NCBI GenBank assembly: GCA_016705575.1
Contig: JADIXX010000008.1
Coordinates: 682,001 to 746,000, forward strand
From: Candidatus Aalborgicola defluviihabitans
GTDB lineage: Bacteria > Pseudomonadota > Gammaproteobacteria > Burkholderiales > Burkholderiaceae_C
Length of the DNA: 64,000 nucleotides
Direction of reading: 5' to 3'
Made by a program: the position numbers and the translations under genes. Below are positions 1 to 9,327 of this stretch, piece after piece. Numbering within the stretch: position 1 is the stretch's first letter; the number at the start of each line of letters is the position of its first letter. The notes beneath the pieces were generated by a model. The model was not told where the DNA came from. It did not search any database and saw only the letters and a program-made list of their open reading frames with translations.

Positions 1-1876
1 CGGCAAGCCCGAGCGCAACAACGACGTCAAACTCTCGCGCGGCGGTATCCGCGAGATCGAATTCACCGTACAACTGCTGCAGGTGGTGCGAGGTGGCCAG
101 TTCCCCGAGTTGCGCACCCGTCCCACGCAGAGCGCTCTGAAGCGATTGGCCCAGGCTGGCCTGATGCCGCAGGCCACGGCCGAAGCATTGGCCCAGGCGT
201 ATGTATTTTTGCGCCAGGTGGAGCACCGCATCCAGTACCTGGACGACCAGCAGACCCACGTGCTGCCCACGGCTGATCCTGAGCTGGAATGGATTGCCCA
301 CACGCTGGGCTTTGAAGGAACTTGCGCCTTTCTGGGTGAGCTTGACCGCCACCGTGAACTGGTCGCCCAGGAGTTTGACGCCCTGCTCGGTGGTGCCCCG
401 AAAGAATGCAAAGGCTGTGGTGGTGCGGCAGCGGCTTCACCAGGCACTAACGACTTCGACGCCCTACTGGCCCCACTCACTGGGCGTTTCCATGAGCGGG
501 TGGCGAGCTGGCGTCACCACCCCCGCGTCTTGGCCCTGCGCGAAGAATCCCGCGCACGCTTGGCCCGGCTGGTACTACGCACAGCGCAATGGTTGGCCGA
601 GGGCCGTGTCAGTGAAGACGCCGCAGTGCGGCTGGCCGACTGGATTGAACCCCTGCTGCGGCGCGAGAGTTATCTGGCTTTGCTACTGGAGCGCCCTGTT
701 GTGCATGAGCGCCTTCTGCACATGCTGGGCGCTGCTCGCTGGCCTGCGCGCTACCTGCTCAAACACCCCGGCGTCATCGACGAACTGGCAGGCAACGCCC
801 TGTTCGAGGAACGGTTTGACCCCGCTGATTTCGAGCAGGAACTGGAACGACGACGCAGTGCCTTGCAAAGCAGCGGCGAAGATGACGATGAGGCCCTGCT
901 TGACTTGCTACGCCGCGCCCACCATGCGGATGTGTTCCGCATTCTGGCGCGCGACGTGGAAGGACGCCTAACAGTAGAACAGGTTGCGGATGACCTCAGC
1001 GCCCTGGCCGAAGTGGTATTGCGCGTTACCACCCGCTGGTGCTGGGAACGGCTGAAGAACCGCCACCAGCCGGAATGCTGCTTTGGCATCATTGCCTACG
1101 GAAAACTTGGTGGCAAGGAGTTGGGCTATGGCAGTGATCTGGACATTGTGTTTGTCTACGACGACCCGGATGACCGAGCCGGCGAAGTCTACGCAGCCCT
1201 GGTGCGCAAGCTGATCAACTGGCTCACCGTCAAGACCGGCGAAGGGGACTTGTACGAAATCGACACGGCCTTGCGCCCCAACGGCAATTCAGGGCTCTTG
1301 GTCACCAGTTTCGATGCCTATTCGAATTATCAACAGCAGCGTGGCAGCAATACGGCATGGACTTGGGAACACCAGGCCATGACCCGGGCCCGCTGTGTAC
1401 TGGGCGATGCCACGCTGCAGACCCGCTTTGATGCGATGCGCGAAGCCGTGATCAGCGCCGAGCGGAATAACCAGGGGTTGCTCGCAGAAATTGACAGCAT
1501 GCGCGACAAAGTACGCAGTGCTCACCCGGTGCGCGGGGCGCTGTTCGACATCAAACACAGTCCCGGCGGCATGGTGGACATCGAGTTTGCGGTTCAGTTT
1601 CTGGTGCTATCCCAAGGCTACCGCCATCCTGAACTGCTGGCTAATGCCGGCAATATTGCTCTGCTGCAACGTGCCCAAGCCTGCGGGCTGCTGCCAGCAC
1701 CGGTAGGCGATGAAGCCGCACAGGCCTACCGCAGCCTGCGCCAAATCCAGCACCGTGCCCGCCTCAATGAAGAAACCACCCAGATTGAGGCGGCTTCGGT
1801 CGCCCACGAACGCGCTGCTGGGCTGGCCTTGTGGGAGGTGGTTTTTGCTGCCGCATCCGCGCCACAGGCCGCCTAG
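1..1876 (+). CDS. glnE: Glutamate-ammonia-ligase adenylyltransferase/deadenylase GlnE (5' truncated by window edge)
   Basis: The reading frame is open from base 2, so about 624 C-terminal residues are visible; full GlnE proteins are about 900-950 residues. GlnE adenylylates and deadenylylates glutamine synthetase in response to PII, tuning nitrogen assimilation in the cytoplasm. Both nucleotidyltransferase halves leave marks: GGIREIEF at visible residues 14-21 (end of the first catalytic domain), then YGKLGGKELGYGSDLDIVF around residues 366-384 and GGMVDIEF near 523 (second catalytic domain). The stop codon overlaps the stop of the convergent heptose adenylyltransferase gene by two bases. Identification is firm; only the start is missing. 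Confidence 0.96.
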   Translation, partial: GKPERNNDVKLSRGGIREIEFTVQLLQVVRGGQFPELRTRPTQSALKRLAQAGLMPQATAEALAQAYVFLRQVEHRIQYLDDQQTHVLPTADPELEWIAHTLGFEGTCAFLGELDRHRELVAQEFDALLGGAPKECKGCGGAAAASPGTNDFDALLAPLTGRFHERVASWRHHPRVLALREESRARLARLVLRTAQWLAEGRVSEDAAVRLADWIEPLLRRESYLALLLERPVVHERLLHMLGAARWPARYLLKHPGVIDELAGNALFEERFDPADFEQELERRRSALQSSGEDDDEALLDLLRRAHHADVFRILARDVEGRLTVEQVADDLSALAEVVLRVTTRWCWERLKNRHQPECCFGIIAYGKLGGKELGYGSDLDIVFVYDDPDDRAGEVYAALVRKLINWLTVKTGEGDLYEIDTALRPNGNSGLLVTSFDAYSNYQQQRGSNTAWTWEHQAMTRARCVLGDATLQTRFDAMREAVISAERNNQGLLAEIDSMRDKVRSAHPVRGALFDIKHSPGGMVDIEFAVQFLVLSQGYRHPELLANAGNIALLQRAQACGLLPAPVGDEAAQAYRSLRQIQHRARLNEETTQIEAASVAHERAAGLALWEVVFAAASAPQAA

Positions 1877-2370
1877 TTGCTTGCACGGATGCGCTGCAGT
1901 AGGCGGGTGGTTGAATAGCCTTCAACAAAAGGCAGCGCCTGGGCCCGCCCGCCCCAGGTATGCATCAGCGCGGTTTCCGGTAGCACATCCATGTCGTAGT
2001 CACCGCCTTTGACCAGAATGTCCGGTCGTATCTCCGCAATGATCTGGACCGGGGTGTCCTCATCAAACCAAGTAACCAAGTCAACGCACTGCTGGCTGGC
2101 CATGACAATGGCCCGGTCCATCTCCTGGTTCAGCGGGCGATCTTCGCCTTTGCCCAGCCGGCGCACCGAGGCGTCGGTGTTGAGCGCCACGATCAGGCTG
2201 CCACCCAGCGACCGGGCCTGCGCCAGGTACATGACATGGCCTCTGTGCAGCACGTCAAAAACACCATTGGTAAACACCCAGGGGCGTGGCAGGCCGGATA
2301 GGTGTGTCAACAGGTCGCTGCGAATGCAGATTTTGGACAAAAAGGCGGGGGTTGGGTCGTGGGCGTGCAT
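1873..2370 (-). CDS. rfaE2: D-glycero-beta-D-manno-heptose 1-phosphate adenylyltransferase (RfaE2/HldE C-terminal domain)
   Basis: This 165-residue stand-alone nucleotidyltransferase matches the C-terminal half of E. coli HldE. It would make ADP-heptose from heptose 1-phosphate for the LPS inner core. The cytidylyltransferase-fold signature FTNGVFDVLHRGH lies near residues 30-45, and the later KGGDYD and GYSTTRLLQRI segments are typical of the family. An in-frame upstream ATG at 2451 exists, but the ATG at 2370 places the conserved core at the usual distance from the N-terminus. Many betaproteobacteria carry separate kinase (rfaE1) and adenylyltransferase (rfaE2) genes, so this is not a truncation. 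Confidence 0.92.
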   Translation of the reverse strand: MHAHDPTPAFLSKICIRSDLLTHLSGLPRPWVFTNGVFDVLHRGHVMYLAQARSLGGSLIVALNTDASVRRLGKGEDRPLNQEMDRAIVMASQQCVDLVTWFDEDTPVQIIAEIRPDILVKGGDYDMDVLPETALMHTWGGRAQALPFVEGYSTTRLLQRIRASN

Positions 2371-2613
2371 GATGACAATGCTAGCAGGCACCTTGCGGAC
2401 GCAAGAGTGGCACCTCTGTGGCGATCTGCCGATGCGAAATCCCGAACCCACCCACTCACTCCACCTGCCCCTTCGTTTTCCTCTGATGGAAAAGCGCCAC
2501 TTCCCGATTGATTCCCATGAAGACCTTGCAGCTATAGTGCGACGCGGAGGCGGTTTGTACGTTGAAGTGGTCGATTCCGAGTACAGCCGTCATCCCGCGG
2601 GGCCTGATAAGCA

Positions 2614-2820
2614 CTAACCGGGAAAGCTGCTGGACTGAAAATCGAGCTGGCGCCGGGGTTCCCACCAGGCACGCAGCGATGCAAATATGTTGCGGCAACC
2701 CGTACAACGGTATTCGCCCGTCGCCTGCAAAACACCATTGGGCGCGCGGTCAACTACCCGCTGATAGCTGGTTGCCCCGCATTCGCGGCATTTGTAAACA
2801 GTCTTGAACGTGGTCGCCAT
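2614..2820 (-). CDS. Small zinc-ribbon protein of unknown function
   Basis: This 68-residue protein has two CxxC knuckles, CREC near residue 11 and CTGC near residue 39, about 28 residues apart. That spacing suggests a zinc ribbon like those in small nucleic-acid-binding or recruitment proteins. The N-terminus is hydrophilic with no signal peptide, and the C-terminal third is rich in Trp and Arg. It lies between the GST gene and rfaE2, all on the minus strand. I do not recognise a named family, so function is unassigned. It is supported as a gene by the paired cysteines and the plausible gap to its neighbours. Confidence 0.68.
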   Translation of the reverse strand: MATTFKTVYKCRECGATSYQRVVDRAPNGVLQATGEYRCTGCRNIFASLRAWWEPRRQLDFQSSSFPG

Positions 2821-2930
2821 GAGCCATGCACTTTAGTACCAAGTGCACCGCTTGGGAAGTTCAAAAATGTAAAGTGGTGTGAGAAATGCAAGTAATGTTG
2901 CACCTGCGCGGCGCGGGAAAACCCGCTGTA

Positions 2931-3545
2931 TCAGCTCGGAATCGTTTCTGCGAAGCTGACGCGTTGTATCAGCTTGTCGTGCAAACGGACCAGATTGGGG
3001 TATTCGGTGCGCCAGTCGATCTGTGGAAAACGGAAATCCAGGTAGCCCAATGCACAGCCCACGGCCACATCAGCCAGACTGAAATGAACGCCACCGCAAA
3101 AGGACTTGTCTCCCAGGCCATGACTCATGGCCTTGACCGTCGCGTTGACCTTGACAAGCTGACGGTCAATCCAGGCCTGGCTGCGTTGCGCCTTGGTGCG
3201 CCCGATCCAGGTGGCTTCCAGGCGCGCCAATATGGCAGCGTCCATCAGGCCGTCGGCCAGGGCTTCCCAGGTCTTGATCTCGGCACGCTCGCGGCCTACG
3301 GGTGGAATCAACTTGCCCACCGGTGATAGGGTGTCCAGGTACTCCACAATGACGCGCGAATCAAACAGTGCCTCGGCACCCTCCATGATCAGGCAAGGCA
3401 CCTTGCCCAGAGGATTGGACTCGGAAATGGTCGTGTCGGCACTCCACACATCTTCAGACACGAAGGTGTAGTCCAGCTTCTTCTCCGCCATTACGACGCG
3501 CACTTTGCGGACATAGGGGCTGGAGGTGGATCCGAGTAATTTCAT
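2931..3545 (-). CDS. Glutathione S-transferase family protein
   Basis: The 204-residue protein has the two-part GST architecture. The N-terminal thioredoxin-like domain begins MKLLGSTSSPYVRKVRVVM, with a candidate catalytic serine or cysteine-position residue in the SSPYVRK turn and the conserved NPLGKVPCL segment near residue 44. An all-helical C-terminal domain follows. Enzymes of this type conjugate glutathione to electrophiles or reduce disulfides in the cytoplasm; the substrate cannot be read from sequence. It is divergent from purB, and the roughly 95 bp between them should hold both promoters. Confidence 0.9.
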   Translation of the reverse strand: MKLLGSTSSPYVRKVRVVMAEKKLDYTFVSEDVWSADTTISESNPLGKVPCLIMEGAEALFDSRVIVEYLDTLSPVGKLIPPVGRERAEIKTWEALADGLMDAAILARLEATWIGRTKAQRSQAWIDRQLVKVNATVKAMSHGLGDKSFCGGVHFSLADVAVGCALGYLDFRFPQIDWRTEYPNLVRLHDKLIQRVSFAETIPS

Positions 3546-3641
3546 GGGCGCTCTGTTGTTTCAGGGAGCTTCATTCTAGCTATTGAGGGAGCAAACCCGC
3601 ACTTTGGAGGCCAATGGTGGCGTACAACCTACAATTCGGAC

Positions 3642-5021
3642 ATGAGTTTTTCCTCCATTTCCGCCCTATCCCCCCTGGATGGCCGCTACGCCGCCAAGTT
3701 GGCCTCACTGCGTCCCTTGATGAGCGAGCAAGGCTATATGCACCGCCGTGTTCAGGTTGAAGTAGCCTGGTTCATTGCCTTGAGTGACGCCGGCTTTAAG
3801 GAATTCAAGCCGTTGACACCGGGAGCACGTACTTACTTGCTTGGTTTGATCAAAAACTTCTCGGAAGCGGATGGCGAGGCCATCAAAACGATCGAGAAGA
3901 CCACCAACCACGACGTGAAGGCAGTGGAATACTGGATCAAATCCAGGTTTGAAGCCCGCCCAGAGCTGCTGGCAACCCAGGAATTTGTGCACTTTGCCTG
4001 CACCAGCGAGGACATCAACAACACCAGTCACGCCCTGCAAATCAAGGGCGCACGCGACTTGGTACTGCTACCGGCGCTGGACGCGGTCATCGCCAAGCTG
4101 CGCGGCATGGCCCACGCGTTTGCCGAGGTGCCCATGCTCAGCCGCACCCACGGCCAGACTGCCAGCCCGACCACGGTGGGTAAGGAAATTGCCAACGTGG
4201 TAGTGCGTCTCGCGGCCGCGCGCGAAAAGATTGCCGCTATCAAGATCATGGGCAAGATGAATGGCGCTGTGGGCAATTACAACGCCCACCTGTCAGCCTG
4301 GCCGGACTTTGACTGGGAGGCCTTTGCCCGCAAGGTCATCGAAACACCCGAGCCCCTGGGCTTGGGCCTGACCTTCCAGCCCTACAGCATCCAGATCGAG
4401 CCGCATGACTACATGGCCGAGCTGTTCGATGCCATTGCCCGTGCCGACACCATCCTGATTGACTGGTCGCGTGACGTCTGGGGCTATGTGAGCCTGGGGT
4501 ACTTCAAACAAAAGCTCAAGGATGGCGAAGTGGGCTCCAGCACCATGCCGCACAAAGTCAACCCGATTGACTTTGAAAATGCCGAAGGCAACCTGGGTCT
4601 GGCCAACGCCTTACTCAAGCACCTGAGCGAAAAGTTGCCCATCAGCCGCTGGCAGCGCGACCTGACCGACTCCACCGTGCTGCGCAACATGGGTGTGGCG
4701 GTAGGCTACGCTGTGCTGGCTTACCAGTCACTGTTAACCGGTTTGAACAAGCTGGAGATCAACGAGGCAGCCATTGCCAAAGATCTGGACACTTCATGGG
4801 AAGTGTTGGCCGAGCCCATCCAGACCGTGATGCGCCGATTTGGCCTACCCCAACCCTACGAGCAATTGAAGAAGTTCACCCGTGGGGCCGCCATGACGCG
4901 GGAACTAATGCAAGGCTTTATCGTCGGCCTGGACCTGCCACAGTCGGAAAAAGACCGCCTGCTGGCCATGACACCAGCCAGCTACACCGGCAAGGCAGCT
5001 GAACTCGCACGCCGAGTCTGA
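3642..5021 (+). CDS. purB: Adenylosuccinate lyase
   Basis: At 459 residues this is the full-length PurB form found in proteobacteria. It cleaves SAICAR to AICAR plus fumarate and adenylosuccinate to AMP plus fumarate in purine synthesis. The fumarase/aspartase superfamily signature GSSTMPHKVNP is present near residues 297-307. The start region SALSPLDGRYA and the catalytic-histidine segment SRTHGQTASPTTVGKE near residue 166 are typical. The start at 3642 is a clean ATG directly preceding the conserved N-terminus. The next gene, yaeQ-like, begins 11 bp after its stop on the same strand and is probably cotranscribed. Confidence 0.98.
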   Translation: MSFSSISALSPLDGRYAAKLASLRPLMSEQGYMHRRVQVEVAWFIALSDAGFKEFKPLTPGARTYLLGLIKNFSEADGEAIKTIEKTTNHDVKAVEYWIKSRFEARPELLATQEFVHFACTSEDINNTSHALQIKGARDLVLLPALDAVIAKLRGMAHAFAEVPMLSRTHGQTASPTTVGKEIANVVVRLAAAREKIAAIKIMGKMNGAVGNYNAHLSAWPDFDWEAFARKVIETPEPLGLGLTFQPYSIQIEPHDYMAELFDAIARADTILIDWSRDVWGYVSLGYFKQKLKDGEVGSSTMPHKVNPIDFENAEGNLGLANALLKHLSEKLPISRWQRDLTDSTVLRNMGVAVGYAVLAYQSLLTGLNKLEINEAAIAKDLDTSWEVLAEPIQTVMRRFGLPQPYEQLKKFTRGAAMTRELMQGFIVGLDLPQSEKDRLLAMTPASYTGKAAELARRV

Positions 5022-5032
5022 TCGCCTGAGCC

Positions 5033-5593
5033 ATGGCCCTTAAATCCACTATCTTCAAGGTCAATCTGCAAATTGCAGACATTGACCACGGCTATTACGC
5101 CGACCACGCACTGATGCTGGCACGACACCCCAGCGAGACCGATGAGCGCATGATGATCCGCTTGGCAGCGTTGGCCCTGCACGCCCATGCCTTGCAGGAC
5201 GTGTGCAACGGCGACGGCACCCTGGCGTTTGGCGCGGGCTTGTCAGACCCCGAAGATCCGGACGTTTCCCTGACCGACTATACCGGCCGCAAACGCCTGT
5301 GGATCGAGGTCGGCCAACCCGAAGACAAACCGCTGAACAAAGCCTGCCAGAAAGCCGACCAGGTAGTGGTGTACTGTTTTGCCCATGCGGCCGAAGTCTG
5401 GTGGAAAGGCATTGAGAACAAACTCACCCGCATGGACCGCCTGCAGGTCTGGCGGGTGCCCACGGAATCATCCCAGTCACTGGCCAAGTTGGCGCAGCGC
5501 AGTATGCAATTGCAAGCCACTATCCAGGAAAGCGTGCTGACACTGGGAGATGAAAAAACCACGGTAGATCTGGAACCCATACGCTGGAAATAG
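5033..5593 (+). CDS. YaeQ family protein
   Basis: The 186-residue protein matches the YaeQ family across its length. It starts MALKSTIFKVNLQIADIDHGYY and contains the acidic LWIEVGQPEDKPLNKAC segment in the middle. YaeQ proteins share a PD-(D/E)XK nuclease-like fold, and E. coli YaeQ was first noted for suppressing an rfaH defect. The biochemical role remains unclear, so only the family is asserted. It follows purB by 11 bp. Its stop lies just upstream of a copy of the 28-nt core repeat that sits between this gene and the convergent DUF3717/DUF1289 gene. Confidence 0.93.
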   Translation: MALKSTIFKVNLQIADIDHGYYADHALMLARHPSETDERMMIRLAALALHAHALQDVCNGDGTLAFGAGLSDPEDPDVSLTDYTGRKRLWIEVGQPEDKPLNKACQKADQVVVYCFAHAAEVWWKGIENKLTRMDRLQVWRVPTESSQSLAKLAQRSMQLQATIQESVLTLGDEKTTVDLEPIRWK

Positions 5594-5599
5594 GTGCTA

Positions 5600-5627
5600 G
5601 GCCTCGTCAAATAAGCCTAACCAGCTA
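5600..5627 (-). repeat. 28-nt core repeat, copy 1 (supplies the stop of the DUF3717/DUF1289 gene)
   Basis: Read on the minus strand this begins TAGCTGGTTAGG and ends TTTGACGAGGCC, exactly 28 nt like the other six copies. It is preceded by a CTAT/ATAG hairpin (CTATCAAATCAATAG). The hairpin encodes the last residues (Leu-Ser-Asn-Gln), and its TAG is the stop codon of the gene ending at 5625. One core position differs from most copies (GGCC instead of GGGC). Confidence 0.72.
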
Positions 5628-6053
5628 TTGATTTGATAGTGCATCAAACCCTTCAATGGCCCGCTCGGCATATTTGTTGAAGCGCCAGGCCGTCCCCTCG
5701 TCCGTAATGCGTCGCCAGGCGGCTCGCTTTTCCACCGGAGTCATTTGCGGCCAAAGCTGTACCTCCTCAAACGTGCGCCCGCAGCCCTTGCACACGGCAT
5801 CACCCTGGCTGGTGGAACAAATAGCAATGCAAGGGGTGTCGGGGGTGGTGGCGTACCAAAGGCGCCATGCTGATAACGCCGCTTCGGGCACATATTTCTC
5901 GTCAACACGCGTTACCCGTGAATAAACCATATGGGCGTAAATTTCTGCCAGTACGCGGGTATGACCCGGCAGCGAAATGCCATCAACCGAAGGTTCGTGC
6001 TGGCGCCAGTAGTTGATGGCCAGCTCCAGATCGGTGATGTGGATGTACGCCAT
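5625..6053 (-). CDS. DUF3717 and DUF1289 domain protein
   Basis: This 142-residue protein joins two small domains. The N-terminal DUF3717 part begins MAYIHITDLELAINYWR and is largely restricted to Burkholderiales. The C-terminal DUF1289 part carries the cysteine-rich motif CIAICSTSQGDAVCKGCGRT with four cysteines placed to bind a metal. DUF1289 proteins are often described as putative Fe-S or zinc proteins, but function is unproven. Its ATG directly abuts the stop of the upstream methyltransferase gene (TAGATG), so the two are probably translationally coupled. The last codons come from a dispersed repeat. Confidence 0.87.
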   Translation of the reverse strand: MAYIHITDLELAINYWRQHEPSVDGISLPGHTRVLAEIYAHMVYSRVTRVDEKYVPEAALSAWRLWYATTPDTPCIAICSTSQGDAVCKGCGRTFEEVQLWPQMTPVEKRAAWRRITDEGTAWRFNKYAERAIEGFDALSNQ

Positions 6054-6737
6054 CTAGGGTGGCGGCAAATCCAGCAGCGCGCGTTGTCTTGCGGTGGGTT
6101 CTGTCTTGAATGCCAGCGCATGAACCGCCAGTTCCACGCCTTCGGCCAAGAAGATATGCCGAAAACCACCTTGCGACAAAAACTTCATCAGCGACTTGTT
6201 AGTAAAACCCGTTTTGTGTGCATAGAAATCCTGTCCGCTGCTGACAATTTCTGACTGAAGCCCGTACATCACATCGTGTGCCGATATCGGACCAGCCGGA
6301 CTCACATACAAAACGTCATCCAGATCGAGCTGCCGCTCTTGCACGGCTGCGATGACTTTGGCAATGTCGGGCACACGAATTTCGGCAAATCCATCATCTT
6401 TCAATATATGCACAAAACCCTGCAACACTTTTAACCCTTCGTGGCGATAGTAATGCTCCAGGTTGTGCGAGCAATACACCGCGTCATATTGACCCGGCTC
6501 CAACGACATAAGCTCCCTGGCATCGCAAACCAGGTCCGGATTGCCGCGATCATCAATATCCAAAAGGTCATGTTGCCACCCATCGAAATAGGCAGGGATC
6601 GGTATCAACTTGCTGTTCCCGCCAACGTTGAGAACCTTGTCTGACGAAGACAAGTTTGTAGCTTCGGTCACGACCGGAAGCTGCTCAGCCCGTCGGCGAG
6701 TAAAAATACCGTTGATGGTTTCAATCAAGATTCCCAA
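6054..6737 (-). CDS. Class I SAM-dependent methyltransferase-like protein
   Basis: This 227-residue protein resembles small class I methyltransferases that act in glycan or surface-polymer pathways. The SAM-binding region is around residues 34-45 (VLNVGGNSKLIPIP), followed by the acidic LLDIDDRGNPDLVCDARE stretch and the core strand AVYCSHNLEHYY near residue 87. The start is a TTG at 6737, preceded by AGGAG with eight bases of spacing; no better ATG fits upstream. It runs opposite to the small unknown gene and the OGT-like gene at 6.9-9.3 kb. The methyl acceptor is unknown. Confidence 0.78.
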   Translation of the reverse strand: MGILIETINGIFTRRRAEQLPVVTEATNLSSSDKVLNVGGNSKLIPIPAYFDGWQHDLLDIDDRGNPDLVCDARELMSLEPGQYDAVYCSHNLEHYYRHEGLKVLQGFVHILKDDGFAEIRVPDIAKVIAAVQERQLDLDDVLYVSPAGPISAHDVMYGLQSEIVSSGQDFYAHKTGFTNKSLMKFLSQGGFRHIFLAEGVELAVHALAFKTEPTARQRALLDLPPP

Positions 6738-6905
6738 AACGAATTACTCCTGCAAGTATTTGAAATCGCTATGAAGAGCGGCAACACACATTCTATATAC
6801 GCACAAAGCCCCAACGATTAAGCATCCCTCAACATGAGGTCCATAGCCGCTTAGAATGAACTGTTCCCCCATGTCGGGGAGTGTGATGTCAAACTGGAAA
6901 TTCAC

Positions 6906-7208
6906 ATGTTTAATTGGTTGAGCGCAAAAAATGCTGAGACATTTGGTTCGGAACTGGCCAAGTTGGTCACTGAGTTTGTGCCCAATGACCCCAAGCTGGG
7001 TGACACCAAACGTCAGTCTAAGGTCAACTATGCCAAAGAGAAGATGCTTAAGCGAATTAAGCAATTCAAACAAGAAGAGATATTGAACTTCTACAAAACC
7101 GCTAAGCTTCTGAATGCTTTCAAGTGGGACTTGAAGGATGCGGGTTACGACCAAAAGCTGGCAGATACGTTGGCGTCCTGGATTCTGATTAACCTTCGTG
7201 CCCAGTAG
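6906..7208 (+). CDS. Small hypothetical protein upstream of the OGT-like gene
   Basis: I do not recognise this 100-residue protein. It is Lys-rich, predicted mostly helical, with no signal peptide or membrane segment, and carries an amphipathic stretch around residues 45-70 (AKEKMLKRIKQFKQEEILNF). Its stop lies 7 bp before the preferred ATG of the TPR glycosyltransferase-like gene, so the two are likely cotranscribed. A partner or substrate of that enzyme is a reasonable guess but only inference from position. Confidence 0.62.
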   Translation: MFNWLSAKNAETFGSELAKLVTEFVPNDPKLGDTKRQSKVNYAKEKMLKRIKQFKQEEILNFYKTAKLLNAFKWDLKDAGYDQKLADTLASWILINLRAQ

Positions 7209-7215
7209 CAAACCC

Positions 7216-9327
7216 ATGCTTGATCGATTTCGCCAAGCCTTGCAGCGTCGGCTGGATACGCTGACTGGTCAAAATACGCCACAGCCAGCACCCGTAATCA
7301 ACCTGGAATACGTGGACAGCTTGAGAACCAAAGGTAACGCATTTCTGGCAGACGAAAAGTTGGATGCAGCAGAAGCCTGTTTTCGTGAGGCTCTGGACCA
7401 TAAAAAGGACGACACGCGGACTTTGATTTGCCTTGGATATGTTTTAAAAGAACAGGGCAGACTAGCTGAAGCCCGCATCGTATTAAAGCGCGCCACAAAT
7501 CCAGTCAACACCGACCCGGAAGTATTCGAAGCGTTCTATTTACTGGGTGAGATCTGTGAAACACAAACCGACCTTGAAGGCGCGAAGAAGCATTTCAAAT
7601 CCACCCTGGGTTTGAAACCGGATTTCACAAGAGCCTGTGAAGACGTCGTACGAATACTGCGGCAACAAGGACTGCCAAAAGAAGCCAAGGAGTTTTTGGA
7701 GGAGCAAGTGCGCCTTTGCCCAGACAATACCGACTACCGTCTCATGCTTGCCAAAGCATGTACCGATGTTTTTGACTTTCAAGGCATGGTGGACCATCTC
7801 ATGGTGGCAGTTGCACGGGGCGTCAAAGACGCGTCGATCAACATGTTGCTTGGGGCCGCACTGTGCCGACTCGAACGCGAAGATGAGGCCCGTCCCTATT
7901 TTGAAATGGCGCAGGCAGCGGATCCATCGGTGTCCCACGAAGTCGATTACCACCGAGGCTACTTTTACACGCGAAATGGAAATGCGCGCGCAGCAGTAGA
8001 ACTATTGGATCAGTCAATCAAGCACAAGCCGGACTACCTCCCTGCGCACTCGTTGCTGCTGCTTAACTTGAGCCATACCGCGATAGAACTGAACCGGTCG
8101 TATAAAGAAGCGGCTCAACAATTCGCCCGTGTGGCCGAAAGCACCTATCTACCACTACCAACCCTGCCAGCGGAGGTTGTTGACATTGACACCAAGGTTC
8201 TGCGTGTTGGTTTTGTCTCTGGAGAGTTTAGAGAACACCCGGTGTACCACTTTCTTGTCGGCATCTTGGAGCAAATTGACAAAACCCGATTCCATTTGGT
8301 CGCTTTTTCCAATAACCAGTTGGATGACGCACCAACCGCAACATTCAGGACACTGTTTTCTGAATGGCACGATGTACAACATCTGAACCACGCCGCTGTC
8401 GCGGACCTGGTGCGGGAACAAAGAATCGATGTACTCTTTGATTTGAGCGGACATACAGGTGATGCAAGATTGCCGGTTTTTGCGCGCAAACCTGCCCTGG
8501 TGCAAGTCGCCTGGCTGGGCTACTTCGCCAGTACCGGCCTGACAACGATGGACTACATCATTGCAGACGCTGCATGCGTACCCAAAGACTCGGATGAGTG
8601 GTTCAGCGAAAAAGTTATTCGCCTACCCAGTACGCGGCTATGCATGACAATTCCACGCACAACACGCCCAATCCCCGTAACACCAACTCCATGCAAATCC
8701 AAAAACTATATGACCTTCGGGTCCTTTCAACAGGCTGCCAAGATCAATAGCCAAGTGCTGCGGGTGTGGGCCAACGTCTTGGAATCCGTTCCACAATCCC
8801 GCTTACGGATTCAAAACAAGGCCCTGGACAGTGCCACCATTGCCAACAAGCTCTGCGCAGACATGACGCGGGCGGGCATCGACTTGACCCGCGTGGATTT
8901 GTTTGGGGCAATGGGTTGGGAAGAATACCTTGAAGCCCACCGTGAAATCGATATCCTGCTCGATACTTTCCCGTATCCTGGCGGCACAACCACGGCATTT
9001 GCGCTGTGGATGGGCGTGCCAACCATTACGCTTCGTGGCGCAACCATGCTCTCACTGCAAGGTGTGTCCATGTTGGAATGTGTCGGTTTGTCCGAGTGGA
9101 TTGCCAACAGCGAGGCGGAGTATGTGAACATTGCCAAGCGGTTTGCCTGCGACACAGATGCGCTTGACCTGCTCCGTCACCAGTTAAGAGCCATCGCTGA
9201 AAGCTCCCCACTCTTTGACTGCAAACTTTTCGCCACCGATCTGGAATGTGCAATCCGCGTCATGTACCAGGAAAAACTGTCAACCCTGGCGGCCCCACAA
9301 ACCCACAGTGATACGCATACCCCATGA
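7216..9327 (+). CDS. TPR-containing O-GlcNAc transferase-like (SPINDLY/GT41) protein
   Basis: The protein is 703 residues from the ATG at 7216; an in-frame GTG at 7198 lies inside the preceding gene and is less likely. The N-terminal half holds tetratricopeptide repeats (about residues 20-290). The C-terminal half matches the GT41 fold: LRVGFVSGEFREHPVYHF near 330, DLSGHTGDARLP near 410, FGSFQQAAKIN near 500, and DTFPYPGGTTT near 575. GT41 enzymes move a sugar from a UDP- or GDP-sugar to Ser/Thr; bacterial members modify proteins such as flagellin or unknown targets. Its stop overlaps the next start (ATGA). Confidence 0.9.
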   Translation: MLDRFRQALQRRLDTLTGQNTPQPAPVINLEYVDSLRTKGNAFLADEKLDAAEACFREALDHKKDDTRTLICLGYVLKEQGRLAEARIVLKRATNPVNTDPEVFEAFYLLGEICETQTDLEGAKKHFKSTLGLKPDFTRACEDVVRILRQQGLPKEAKEFLEEQVRLCPDNTDYRLMLAKACTDVFDFQGMVDHLMVAVARGVKDASINMLLGAALCRLEREDEARPYFEMAQAADPSVSHEVDYHRGYFYTRNGNARAAVELLDQSIKHKPDYLPAHSLLLLNLSHTAIELNRSYKEAAQQFARVAESTYLPLPTLPAEVVDIDTKVLRVGFVSGEFREHPVYHFLVGILEQIDKTRFHLVAFSNNQLDDAPTATFRTLFSEWHDVQHLNHAAVADLVREQRIDVLFDLSGHTGDARLPVFARKPALVQVAWLGYFASTGLTTMDYIIADAACVPKDSDEWFSEKVIRLPSTRLCMTIPRTTRPIPVTPTPCKSKNYMTFGSFQQAAKINSQVLRVWANVLESVPQSRLRIQNKALDSATIANKLCADMTRAGIDLTRVDLFGAMGWEEYLEAHREIDILLDTFPYPGGTTTAFALWMGVPTITLRGATMLSLQGVSMLECVGLSEWIANSEAEYVNIAKRFACDTDALDLLRHQLRAIAESSPLFDCKLFATDLECAIRVMYQEKLSTLAAPQTHSDTHTP

